From DATKIY01 sp035543875 (lineage in GTDB: Bacteria > Actinomycetota > Actinomycetes > JAHEKZ01): DNA of 16,019 nucleotides. Every line of letters begins with the position of its first letter. Positions within the stretch are counted from its first letter, which is position 1. Below, piece by piece: positions 7,866 to 15,437 of the stretch. The DNA lies in NCBI GenBank assembly GCA_035543875.1, contig DATKIY010000222.1, positions 1-16,019 on the forward strand, written 5' to 3'. The notes below the pieces were generated by a model. That model worked only from the letters and a program-made list of their open reading frames with translations. It made no database searches and had not been told where the DNA came from. The translations under genes were made by a program, and so were the position numbers.

Positions 7866-7890
7866 CTCTGACCAGGGCAGGGAGATCCGC

Positions 7891-10086
7891 GTGCACCGGT
7901 TGTCTGAGTTTGTGCTGCACCACCGCAAATGGGTGATGGTGTTTTGGGGTTTGATGCTGGTCGTCGGAGTCTTCTCCTCTGGCAAGGCGGCAGATCGGCT
8001 CACCATTGACTTCTCGCTGCCTGGCGAGCCTGGATATGAGACGTCACAGCAGATCACTCAGCAGTACGGCAACGGTGGAACGGTTCAGCCGTATATCCCC
8101 ATGGTGACGGTGCCAGACGGCACGACGGCGGTCGACGAGATGGACTCGATAACAAAAGTCTTCGACGAAATTGTGGCGAAGTACCCGCAGTATCGCGTCG
8201 CCGACTATGCACAAACCCAAGACAAGGTGTTCCTCAGCACGGACGGTCAGACGACGTTTGCGTTGATCTTTGTGCCCTTCCCAGCGGACTTCAACGCGCC
8301 GCTCCCCAGCGAAGATATTCAGCCCATTCTTGAAGCAAATGCTGCGAAGACGGGGTATGACTGGCAGATCACGAGCTACGACATGCTCGCGGCCGGTGAG
8401 ACGAGTGACACCGAAGCGCCTAGCGTTCTGGTCGAAACTTTGCTGGGTGCACTCGGTGCCCTAGCCGTGCTCTGCTTCCTCTTCGCATCGTTCCTCGCTC
8501 TCGTGCCCCTCCTTGTCGCTGGTGTATCGATTCTGACCACGTTTACCGTCGTGCTGATTCTGACCTACTTCACGGATATGAGCTTCGTGGTGCAGTTCTT
8601 GATTGCGCTTGTGGGGCTGGGGGTCGCCATTGACTACTCATTGTTGCTGGTGACCCGATGGCGTGAGGAACGAGAACACGGCAAGGAAAACCACGAAGCG
8701 GTAAGTATCGCGATGAACACCGCTGGCCGAGCTGTTGTATCGAGCGCCGGAACGGTCGCCATCAGCTTGGTTGCGCTCCTTGTCATTCCGGTGCCCTTCA
8801 TCCGGAGTATGGGCCTGGGCGGAATGTTGATTCCGGTGGTCAGCACCATCGTGGTGCTGACCTTGCTTCCGGCTCTTCTCGGTGGGATCGGCCCGAGAAT
8901 CGACTGGCCGAAGGTTAGGCACGAAAACAAGGCGTCTCGCGTCTGGTCGGCATGGGCGGCCATGGTTGTACGTCGTCGATGGTGGGCAGCGGGGGGAGCT
9001 CTAGCGATTCTTGCCGTCATGATCTTCCCGGTATTCGGGATCAAGATCGGACTGTCCCAGACTGACTCTTTGGCTAGCTCCGGCCCTGCCTACGATGCGC
9101 TCCAGACGCTGAAGGATGGTGGAGTTCCGGACGGGATCTTGTCGCCGCTTGAGGTTCTCGTCGAGGGAAGCGAGCCTGGGGCCATCGCCGATAGCGCCAA
9201 TCAGGTCGTGACCAACAGCAAGGCCGTCGAGGGTGTGAGCGCGTCCTTCTTTCCTGATGGTCCCCAGTGGCAGACCGACACCAGCGCGATTTCCGTGGTG
9301 GTTCCAACGGCGGAGACGGTCGACAGCGAGAACGCCCAGGTCGTCAATCGCGTTGCTGATGCCAACAGCTCCGTCCCCGGGTATGTGGGTGTTGCGGGCG
9401 CTGGCGCCATTGTTCTCGACTACATCCATGCCGTTTACGGCAGCTTCCCAATGGTGCTCGCACTGATCGCCCTGGTCACGTTCCTGCTGCTCGCCCGAGC
9501 CTTCCGATCCTTGTTGCTTCCGCTGAAGGCGGTGGTGCTGAACATCGTTTCTGTCGCCGCGACCTTTGGGGCGGTTGTTTGGTTCTGGCAAGAGGGCCAT
9601 GGGTCCGAGGCGTTGTTCGGGATTTCGGCAACTGGGTCGGTGACCTTCTGGTTGCCGGTGTTGATCTTTGCTTTCTTGTTCGGGCTGTCTATGGACTACG
9701 AAGTATTTATCTTGTCGCGAATGCGTGAGGAGTACGACGCGGCGGGCAATACCAATGTTGCGGTCACCCGAGGGCTGGGTCGGACTGGGCGTCTTGTCAC
9801 GGGTGCAGCACTAATTCTGTTCTTCGCCTTTACTGCGCTTGCGTCGTCGCCAGGGACCGACATCAAGGTCTTCGCAACAGCGCTGGGCTTCGGGATCTTG
9901 CTCGACGCAACAGTCGTTCGTGGTCTCCTGGTGCCCGCGCTCGTGTCGTTGTTCGGTCGATGGAACTGGTGGCTGCCGCCGTGGGCTGCTCGCCTGCTGT
10001 TTGTCGAACCACACGAAGCGATCGTCGAGTCGAAGGCCGACGAGATCGCCGATGATGACCGGCCGCTGCAGAAAGCGCCGGCCTAA
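7891..10086 (+). CDS. MMPL-family (RND-type) membrane exporter
   Basis: A 731-residue protein starting at GTG 7891, with AGGGAG (7879-7884) 6 nt upstream. Layout is that of the MMPL family: TM1 after a short basic N-terminus, a large extracytoplasmic domain (about 40-190), five to six TM segments, a second large domain (about 385-525), and a second TM bundle. Both halves carry the MMPL signature with Asp-Tyr pairs, VAIDYSLLLVTRWREE (Asp248-Tyr249) and LSMDYEVFILSRMREE (Asp602-Tyr603). These are placed like the proton-relay Asp-Tyr pairs of MmpL3, so it should be a proton-driven lipid or small-molecule exporter. It is shorter than mycobacterial MmpL3 and lacks that protein's long cytoplasmic tail. 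It converges on copA with a 60-bp gap and diverges from the MFS exporter. The cargo is unknown. Confidence 0.92.
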   Translation: MHRLSEFVLHHRKWVMVFWGLMLVVGVFSSGKAADRLTIDFSLPGEPGYETSQQITQQYGNGGTVQPYIPMVTVPDGTTAVDEMDSITKVFDEIVAKYPQYRVADYAQTQDKVFLSTDGQTTFALIFVPFPADFNAPLPSEDIQPILEANAAKTGYDWQITSYDMLAAGETSDTEAPSVLVETLLGALGALAVLCFLFASFLALVPLLVAGVSILTTFTVVLILTYFTDMSFVVQFLIALVGLGVAIDYSLLLVTRWREEREHGKENHEAVSIAMNTAGRAVVSSAGTVAISLVALLVIPVPFIRSMGLGGMLIPVVSTIVVLTLLPALLGGIGPRIDWPKVRHENKASRVWSAWAAMVVRRRWWAAGGALAILAVMIFPVFGIKIGLSQTDSLASSGPAYDALQTLKDGGVPDGILSPLEVLVEGSEPGAIADSANQVVTNSKAVEGVSASFFPDGPQWQTDTSAISVVVPTAETVDSENAQVVNRVADANSSVPGYVGVAGAGAIVLDYIHAVYGSFPMVLALIALVTFLLLARAFRSLLLPLKAVVLNIVSVAATFGAVVWFWQEGHGSEALFGISATGSVTFWLPVLIFAFLFGLSMDYEVFILSRMREEYDAAGNTNVAVTRGLGRTGRLVTGAALILFFAFTALASSPGTDIKVFATALGFGILLDATVVRGLLVPALVSLFGRWNWWLPPWAARLLFVEPHEAIVESKADEIADDDRPLQKAPA

Positions 10087-10146
10087 GCACCTGTCACAGG
10101 CAACGCTCGAGGGGTCTCGTGCGATCTCTCGAATAAAGCCAGCCGG

Positions 10147-12360
10147 CTAGACCGTTGTTCCGCCGCTTCCGAACGCGCTGGTGTTCGGCGTGTAGTTGCG
10201 GAGTCGCAGGCTGTTCGAGACAACGAAGACACTTGAACACGCCATGGCGGCGGCCGCGATCATCGGATTAAGTAGCCCCAACATCGCGAGGGGGATCGCT
10301 GCAACGTTGTAACCGAAAGCCCAGAACAAGTTGACGCGAATCGTGTGCAGCACGCGGCGAGACAGCGCGATGGCGTCGGCTGCCAGTGTCAAGTCGCCGC
10401 GGAGCAGCGTGAGGTCACTGGCAGCGATCGCAACATCGGTGCCGACAGCAAGTGAGATCCCAAGGTCCGCAGCTGCCAAAGCCGCAGCGTCATTGACGCC
10501 ATCGCCAATCATGGCAACGACATGTCCAACGCTTCTCAGTTCTTCAACAGCGGCCACTTTTTGTTCTGGGGTTACGTCTGCTATGACCGTGTCGATTCCA
10601 ACTTCGCCAGCCACGGTTTCCGCTGTCGCCAGATGGTCGCCAGTGAGAAGTATCGGCGTCAGGCCAAGAAGTCGAAGCTGCGTCATCGCACTTCGACTTG
10701 AGACTCGGACTTGGTCGGAGAGTTCATACGCTGCGACGACTGAGTCGTCGATAGCGACGACTGCGACGCTGTGGTTTCGTTTCTTGGCGTGATCGACTGC
10801 GGTGTGCACTTCCGGGGGAAGGGCTGTTTCATCGCCGAACCAACGCGGCTGGCCAACTCTGACGTGCCTTCCGTCAACCGTTGCCGAAATTCCCCAGCCT
10901 TGTTGGCTCGCGAAGTCGTGAATGGTTGCAGATCTGTTTCGCGTGCTCGCGGTTTCGGCGATGGCACGCGCCACCGGATGGAGGGACTCGTGCGCTGCTG
11001 CCGCCGCCAGCTCAGTGACCCAAGCGGGGTCTGTTCCGCTGACGACCGTCATTGCTTCGACCTCGAGCTGTCCGGAGGTAATGGTTCCTGTCTTGTCCAA
11101 AACCACCGTGTCGATGATTTGAGTGGATTCGAGGATCTCAGGACCTTTGACCAAAATCCCCAGCTGGGCAGCACGCCCAGTCCCCACCAGCAGGGCCGTT
11201 GGTGTGGCAAGACCGAGCGCGCATGGACAAGCGATCACCAAAACCGAAACAGCGGCTGCGACAGCTTCGCTCGTACTGCCATTCACAATCAGCCAGGCCA
11301 GCAACGTCAGCAGCGAAAGGCCAAGAACGATAGGCACGAAGACTGCAGCAACGCGATCAGCCAGACGCTGGATAGGTGCTTTCCCAGTTTGGGCTGCCGT
11401 AACGAGGCGACCAATGCTGGCCAGCTGGGTGTCTGCACCCACCCGGGTTGCTCGAACCACAAGCCGTCCATCACCGTTGACCGTTGCGCCAACTACTTCC
11501 GAACCCGCGCTCACCTCAACGGGTAGGCTTTCTCCGGTGAGCATGCTCGCATCGACGGTGGAGAACCCCGACTCGACGATCCCGTCTGTAGCAATTTTCT
11601 CCCCAGGTCGAGCGACAAACCGATCTCCTATTCGCAGATCATCGATCGGCCGTCGTTGCTCTTGGTCATCGACCAGGACCGCGACATCTTTGGCTCCCAG
11701 TTGCAGGATCGATCGAAGTGCTGCGCCCGACTGTCGCTTGGCGCGGACCTCCATGTAGCGACCTGCCAGCACGAACGTCGTGATCACCGCGGCGACCTCG
11801 AAGTACAGCGCGGAGTTCTGCTCCATCGTCGCGCTGGACTGGTCACCTTGGCCGGAGAGCAGAGCGTAGACCGACCAGAGGTAAGCGACGGAGACACCGA
11901 GGCTGATGAGGGTATCCATGGTGGCCGCGCGGTGGCGCAGACCAGCGAAAGCCGCACGATGAAACGGCCAGGCTGAGTAGGTGACCACTGGGGTGGTTAA
12001 AACAAGTGATACCCACTCCCAGCCGGAAAACTGGAAGTTGCCGACCATGGCTAGGACAACAACGGGAGCGGTTAGCGTCGCCGCGACCAGAAGTCGTGTC
12101 CTTATCGACGCAACCTGTGATTGCGCGGTGTCGAGCGACTCATCCGATGTCCCGTCGTCGTGCAACCGGGCGTGATAGCCCAGTGACTCGACGTTGTGCA
12201 CGATCAAGTCGGCTGGTTGGTTGGCTGGCAGTTCTACGTGAGCCGACTCGGTTGCGTAGTTAACGGTGGCCGTCACGCCGTCAATCTGATTCAGCTGCTT
12301 TTCGATCCCTGCGGCGCACGAGGCGCAGGTCATTCCTTCAATCGCGAAGTCGAGCGTCAT
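10147..12360 (-). CDS. copA: Copper-exporting P1B-type ATPase CopA
   Basis: ATG 12360 is preferred because GGTGAG lies 7 nt upstream; GTG 12372, four codons earlier, is possible but has no ribosome site. The product of 737 residues has one N-terminal heavy-metal-binding domain (EGMTCASC, Cys12 and Cys15), then TM helices, the TGE-containing actuator domain (MLTGES), the ion-path CPC motif (IACPCALGLATP, Cys378-Pro-Cys380), the phosphorylated aspartate in DKTGT (Asp422), and an HP motif (SLHP). The last TM helices have FGYNVAAIP and MACSSVFVVSNS, the YN and MxxSS signatures of the Cu(+) subgroup. It exports cytoplasmic Cu(+) using ATP. It starts 16 bases after the csoR stop and is surely cotranscribed with it, hence derepressed by copper. 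No copper chaperone gene lies beside it in this window. Confidence 0.96.
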   Translation of the reverse strand: MTLDFAIEGMTCASCAAGIEKQLNQIDGVTATVNYATESAHVELPANQPADLIVHNVESLGYHARLHDDGTSDESLDTAQSQVASIRTRLLVAATLTAPVVVLAMVGNFQFSGWEWVSLVLTTPVVTYSAWPFHRAAFAGLRHRAATMDTLISLGVSVAYLWSVYALLSGQGDQSSATMEQNSALYFEVAAVITTFVLAGRYMEVRAKRQSGAALRSILQLGAKDVAVLVDDQEQRRPIDDLRIGDRFVARPGEKIATDGIVESGFSTVDASMLTGESLPVEVSAGSEVVGATVNGDGRLVVRATRVGADTQLASIGRLVTAAQTGKAPIQRLADRVAAVFVPIVLGLSLLTLLAWLIVNGSTSEAVAAAVSVLVIACPCALGLATPTALLVGTGRAAQLGILVKGPEILESTQIIDTVVLDKTGTITSGQLEVEAMTVVSGTDPAWVTELAAAAAHESLHPVARAIAETASTRNRSATIHDFASQQGWGISATVDGRHVRVGQPRWFGDETALPPEVHTAVDHAKKRNHSVAVVAIDDSVVAAYELSDQVRVSSRSAMTQLRLLGLTPILLTGDHLATAETVAGEVGIDTVIADVTPEQKVAAVEELRSVGHVVAMIGDGVNDAAALAAADLGISLAVGTDVAIAASDLTLLRGDLTLAADAIALSRRVLHTIRVNLFWAFGYNVAAIPLAMLGLLNPMIAAAAMACSSVFVVSNSLRLRNYTPNTSAFGSGGTTV

Positions 12361-12376
12361 CGAAGAACTCACCGCG

Positions 12377-12658
12377 CTAAGACCGAACCAGTCTGGCGAT
12401 AGCTGCCGACGCCTCTTCGATCTTTTCGTCAGCCTCCGGGCCGCCAGCTCGAGCCGCGTCGGCTACACAGTGCGCAAGGTGTTCGTGCAGCAGGCCGATC
12501 GCAACCGACTCCAGAGCCCGCGTCGCGGCTGACACTTGGGTGAGGACGTCGATGCAGTAGACGTCCTCGTCAACCATCCGCGCCAGTCCGCGAATCTGGC
12601 CCTCGACGCGCTTGAGCCGGCGCAGTAGGTCTGGCTTGGTGGTGGCATAGCCAACCAT
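12377..12658 (-). CDS. csoR: CsoR-family copper-sensing repressor
   Basis: A 93-residue all-helical regulator (DUF156 family). It has the basic LLRRLKRVEGQIRGL signature and the complete Cu(+) triad Cys35 (VYCIDVL), His60 and Cys64 (LHEHLAHC), matching Cys36, His61 and Cys65 of M. tuberculosis CsoR. This favours copper over the nickel, formaldehyde or sulfide sensors of the same family. The apo tetramer should bind the ATACCCC-type operator upstream and release it on binding Cu(+). ATG 12658 has GGAGGG (12669-12664) 5 nt upstream. csoR and copA form a self-regulated pair. Confidence 0.95.
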   Translation of the reverse strand: MVGYATTKPDLLRRLKRVEGQIRGLARMVDEDVYCIDVLTQVSAATRALESVAIGLLHEHLAHCVADAARAGGPEADEKIEEASAAIARLVRS

Positions 12659-12688
12659 GGTTGCCCTCCACGTTGATTGGACGGCAAG

Positions 12689-12708
12689 TCTATACCCCTT
12701 GGGGGTAT
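12689..12708 (-). promoter_or_regulatory. CsoR operator and csoR-copA promoter
   Basis: A perfect 7-3-7 inverted repeat, ATACCCC-TTG-GGGGTAT, lies at 12692-12708, the GC-rich core with ATAC/GTAT ends typical of CsoR sites. On the minus strand TATAGA (12694-12689) overlaps its edge as a likely -10, so bound CsoR would block RNA polymerase; no clear -35 is visible. It is 31 bases from the csoR start and directly abuts the stop codon of the upstream CBS gene (12709-12711). Confidence 0.85.
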
Positions 12709-13095
12709 CTAGCGAGGCAGGTGCTCAGGCGCCCAAGCCCGCACGATGTCGCGCATCGACAGCATCCCCAAAACCTCGCCACCTTCGACAACGACCAGGT
12801 GCCGAAACCCACCCCGGCGCATGGCCTCGCTGGCATCGTCGAGAGTCCAGTCAGGCGAGGCGTACGTGGCATCCGCAGTGAGGTAGTCGCTGGTCGTGGC
12901 TGTGTGGAGATCAACTCCCGAGGCGACAGCTCGGACAATGTCGCGCTCGGTCAAGATTCCGGGACCGTTGGCGTCAGGGTCGACGATCACCACTGAGCCA
13001 ATATTGCGCTCTGCCATCACGAGACTGGCTTGCTGCAGGCTGTGCCCTGAACCAACGGTGACGACGTGTCCCGTCATTGCATCTCTTACCTGCAT
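12709..13095 (-). CDS. Two-CBS-domain protein
   Basis: ATG 13095 is preferred because an AAAGGTGAG site directly precedes it and homology starts there (MQVRDAMTGHVVTV). The frame stays open to an ATG at 13152, which would add 19 residues including KGEL repeats. The 128-residue product is two CBS motifs in tandem: one about 1-57, ending GILTERDIVRAV, and one about 66-123, ending GMLSMRDIVRAW. Such stand-alone pairs bind adenine nucleotides in the cleft between the motifs and act as energy or stress sensors; in actinobacteria they are often dormancy- or redox-linked. No output domain is fused. It is upstream of csoR on the same strand, so readthrough into csoR-copA is possible, although csoR has its own regulated promoter. 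No functional link to copper is shown. Confidence 0.9.
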   Translation of the reverse strand: MQVRDAMTGHVVTVGSGHSLQQASLVMAERNIGSVVIVDPDANGPGILTERDIVRAVASGVDLHTATTSDYLTADATYASPDWTLDDASEAMRRGGFRHLVVVEGGEVLGMLSMRDIVRAWAPEHLPR

Positions 13096-13097
13096 TT

Positions 13098-13133
13098 GCT
13101 CACCTTTCAGCTCACCTTTCAGCTCACCTTTCC
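13098..13133 (-). repeat. Triplicated 12-bp repeat carrying the ribosome-binding site of the CBS gene
   Basis: The plus-strand unit GCTCACCTTTCA is present three times head to tail (13098-13109, 13110-13121, 13122-13133), identical except for the last base of the third copy. On the coding (minus) strand each unit contains AAAGGTGAGC, so the Shine-Dalgarno-like sequence is tandemly triplicated just before ATG 13095. Because the unit is 12 bp, it encodes KGEL repeats if translation begins at the upstream ATG 13152. Either way it looks like a replication-slippage product that could vary between strains. Confidence 0.85.
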
Positions 13134-13259
13134 AATCAACCGTTCCACTCACCGGCTTCCAGACACCGGTAATTCACCCGGAAAACGAAGCGGTCGACTG
13201 CCTCGATCATCGTTACGCGTTCTGGGAGACCGAGCAAGGGGCTGCGGTCAATTGTCCCC

Positions 13260-14042
13260 GTGATGTCACACTGGATGGTGGCTTCAACCCGGTGGTTCCG
13301 ATCCCGGAACGCGCTGATTACCGGATTAGTGATCACGTGGATACCGTCCGTGCTGCTGCTCGACCGGCATGCCTCGCATACGCAGCAGTTGCTGCTTGGT
13401 CTGGGCACCTGGTTGCTGCTTGCCGCATTGCTCGTGGGCGAGTCGGGGCTAGTTCGCGCCCAAACTGCGATCGTGGTGATCTTCGCGACCGTCGTTGAGT
13501 ACACGTTCTCGCCGTTGCTCGGGGTTTACACCTACCGGCTGGAGAACGTTCCAGCTTTCGTCCCACCGGGACACGGATTGGTCTACCTCGCAGCGTTCAG
13601 CTTGGGTCGCTCTCGGTGGTTCGCACGACATTCAGCTGGCTTGGTAACGACCACGGTTGTGCTCGGCGGGATATATGCGCTCTGGGGGCTTTCTCCGCTC
13701 GCCTCACGTCTGGATGTGCTCGGTGCCTTTTGGTACTTGTGCCTGCTGGGTTTCCTGCGCTGGGGGCGATCTCGGATGCTCTACGTCGGAGCATTTGCTG
13801 TGGTCACTTATCTTGAAATTCTTGGCACCTGGTTCGGCAACTGGGCATGGGCGACGACGGACCCGACGGGCATCGTGGCAATCGGGAACCCACCAACCGG
13901 TGCCGCTGGGGGGTACGGCTGGTTTGACCTAGTTGCCATGGCTGCAGCGCCGTCGCTTGTGGCCTTGGGGCAGCGCGCCGCCCAGTCGATGCGCGGGAGT
14001 CAAACTGAATCCTCCGCCGGGGCCAGCAAAGTTAAGACCTGA
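13260..14042 (+). CDS. Multi-pass membrane protein of unknown function
   Basis: I do not recognise the family. The 260-residue frame begins with GTG 13260 directly followed by ATG 13263 (ATG 13275 also possible); none has a convincing ribosome site, so the start is uncertain. About eight hydrophobic segments cover most of the protein. Polar or charged residues are set within or beside them: Glu in VVEYTFSPLLGVYTYRLENVP, His in VPPGHGLVYL, and Glu and Trp in YLEILGTWFGNWAWATT. Such buried acidic and His residues resemble membrane-embedded enzymes (for example of isoprenoid or carotenoid type) more than a simple transporter, but that is conjecture. The last 43 bases overlap the convergent hisN gene. 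The C-terminal tail is Ser/Ala-rich and cytoplasmic-like. It diverges from the CBS gene. Confidence 0.75.
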   Translation: MMSHWMVASTRWFRSRNALITGLVITWIPSVLLLDRHASHTQQLLLGLGTWLLLAALLVGESGLVRAQTAIVVIFATVVEYTFSPLLGVYTYRLENVPAFVPPGHGLVYLAAFSLGRSRWFARHSAGLVTTTVVLGGIYALWGLSPLASRLDVLGAFWYLCLLGFLRWGRSRMLYVGAFAVVTYLEILGTWFGNWAWATTDPTGIVAIGNPPTGAAGGYGWFDLVAMAAAPSLVALGQRAAQSMRGSQTESSAGASKVKT

Positions 14043-14821
14043 TCGTGCAGCTTGCCGTTGGAACTCACCGCATTGCCGCCTGTGAGCGCCGAGCTGCCGT
14101 CCAGAGCAGTAATGCGCCCACCCGCTTCGGTGACTATCGGAACAAGCGCGGCCATATCCCACGTGCTGAGCTCCGGTTCGACTGCGACGTCGATTGCGCC
14201 TTCCGCCACCAAGACGTGGGACCAGAAGTCCCCGTATGCCCGACTCCGCCAAGCCTGTTCGAGTAACGAAGTAAAACCTTGACGTGTCCCCGTTGTCTCC
14301 CACGCTGGATCGTTCCACTCGGAGAACGACACTGAGCAGTCTCCGATCGCGGCGACTTGTGATACCTGCATACGTTGAGCTGTTGACTGGTCGGTACCGG
14401 TCCAGGCGCCTTTTGCGAGCGCCGCCCACCATCGCATGCCGAGTGCTGGCGCGCTGACTACGCCGAGCACGATCCGTTCGTCGTTGAGGTCGTCATCGAC
14501 CACCAGGGCAATCAACGTGGCCCACACCGGAACTCCGCGCACGTAGTTCTTCGTACCGTCTATCGGGTCGACGATCCAGCGACGCGTCGCGTTTCCAGTC
14601 GTCCCAAACTCCTCACCGAGAACAGCATCGTCTGGACGCTCCATAGCCAAGTGCGTGCGGATCGCGGTTTCCACGGCACGGTCAGCGTCACTGACAGGAG
14701 TGAGATCCGGTTTCGTCTCGATGACGAGATCCAACGCTCTAAAGCGCGCCAGCGACAGCTGATCGGCCTCGTCGGCGAGTCGGAGGGCGAGGGCGAGGTC
14801 GTCGCCGACGTCATAGGTCAT
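14000..14821 (-). CDS. hisN: Histidinol-phosphatase of the inositol-monophosphatase family
   Basis: A 273-residue protein with all metal-site motifs of the inositol-monophosphatase superfamily: LGEEFG (Glu70, Glu71), DPIDGT (Asp85, Asp88) and WDMAA (Asp222), which hold Mg(2+) at the active site. The KPDLTPVSDADRAVE segment and VRGVPVWATLIAL after the metal motif are characteristic of the actinobacterial HisN type, which removes phosphate from L-histidinol phosphate in histidine biosynthesis. A general inositol-1-phosphatase or related sugar phosphatase cannot be excluded. No other his gene is nearby, as is common for hisN. ATG 14821 has no Shine-Dalgarno site; a TAGCCT hexamer ends 8 bases upstream, so the mRNA may be leaderless. 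Confidence 0.88.
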   Translation of the reverse strand: MTYDVGDDLALALRLADEADQLSLARFRALDLVIETKPDLTPVSDADRAVETAIRTHLAMERPDDAVLGEEFGTTGNATRRWIVDPIDGTKNYVRGVPVWATLIALVVDDDLNDERIVLGVVSAPALGMRWWAALAKGAWTGTDQSTAQRMQVSQVAAIGDCSVSFSEWNDPAWETTGTRQGFTSLLEQAWRSRAYGDFWSHVLVAEGAIDVAVEPELSTWDMAALVPIVTEAGGRITALDGSSALTGGNAVSSNGKLHDQVLTLLAPAEDSV

Positions 14822-14828
14822 GACGTAG

Positions 14829-14834
14829 AGGCTA
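14829..14834 (-). promoter_or_regulatory. Candidate -10 box of a leaderless hisN transcript
   Basis: TAGCCT on the minus strand ends 7 nt before ATG 14821, the distance expected when transcription begins at the start codon, and no ribosome site is present. The same hexamer appears in both orientations in the exporter intergenic region. No convincing -35 lies 16-18 bp upstream, so this is tentative. Confidence 0.3.
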
Positions 14835-14936
14835 TCCGCCGCTATTAACAGGTCCGGGTACTCCTCAGTTCTACTGAACGATAGGCATGCGCCGTCCGTG
14901 TCAGCGATAGTGTGAGTGAGCGAGAGGAGCCGCGAC

Positions 14937-15437
14937 TTGATACCCGAATCCGTTTTGGGTCTGCCGATTCATCCTCTCGTTGTTCACGCTGTCATCGTCC
15001 TGGTCCCGTTGGCCGCGCTCCTCACTATCGTCGTGGCCGTCAGCCCTGATCGTCGGGCTCGACTGGGCTGGTTGACCTGGTTTCTTGCGACGGCGGCGCT
15101 GGGCAGCGCGCTTGTGGCCCGCTTTTCTGGACTCAATCTCGAACAGGCGCTGTATCCCGAGGTACTGCCTCCCCTGGTTTCACAACACAAGGCACTAGGC
15201 GTCAACAACATCTGGTTTGTGATTGCGCTGTGGCTGGCGGTCACTGCGCTGCTTTTGCTGGACTACGACCGTCGTCGTCGGACTGGGATTAGCAGTCCCG
15301 TACTCCCGACGGTGGTAGCAGTAGTAGCGATCCTCGCCGCAATGGCAGCCACGAGCCAGGTGCTGCTCACCGCGTGGTCGGGCACGCAGGCTCACTGGAC
15401 GGGCATTGTGCATTCGGATGGGAACACTCATGCCTGA
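14937..15437 (+). CDS. DUF2231 membrane protein, first of a tandem pair
   Basis: TTG 14937 is the probable start: AGAGGAG (14923-14929) lies 7 nt upstream, and from there the protein aligns residue for residue with its downstream paralogue (IPESVLGLPIHPLVVHAV against MPETFNGIPIHPLVVHAV). GTG 14916 is an in-frame alternative seven codons earlier. The product of 166 residues has four TM segments with the IHPLVVHA signature at the first helix, plus HKALG at the third, as in the DUF2231 family of predicted integral membrane proteins. The conserved His residues inside or beside helices suggest a heme- or metal-related role, but no function is established. A short Arg-rich loop (DYDRRRR) is likely cytoplasmic. 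It shares 8 bases with the next gene. Confidence 0.88.
   Translation: MIPESVLGLPIHPLVVHAVIVLVPLAALLTIVVAVSPDRRARLGWLTWFLATAALGSALVARFSGLNLEQALYPEVLPPLVSQHKALGVNNIWFVIALWLAVTALLLLDYDRRRRTGISSPVLPTVVAVVAILAAMAATSQVLLTAWSGTQAHWTGIVHSDGNTHA

Noticed and set aside
7728..8057. 109-codon minus-strand frame over the exporter control region
   Set aside because: It covers the MMPL N-terminus in antisense and the repeat region, with no family resemblance.
10087..10146. Terminator between the convergent MMPL and copA genes
   Set aside because: CCTGTCACAGG (10090-10100) has only a 1-nt centre and the CTCGAG...CTCGA pairing is imperfect; no T tract follows.
13098..13133. CRISPR array
   Set aside because: The three 12-bp units are directly adjacent with no spacers.
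13136..13504. 122-codon minus-strand frame upstream of the CBS gene
   Set aside because: Antisense to the membrane-protein gene, low-complexity Ser/Arg-rich composition and no recognisable domain.
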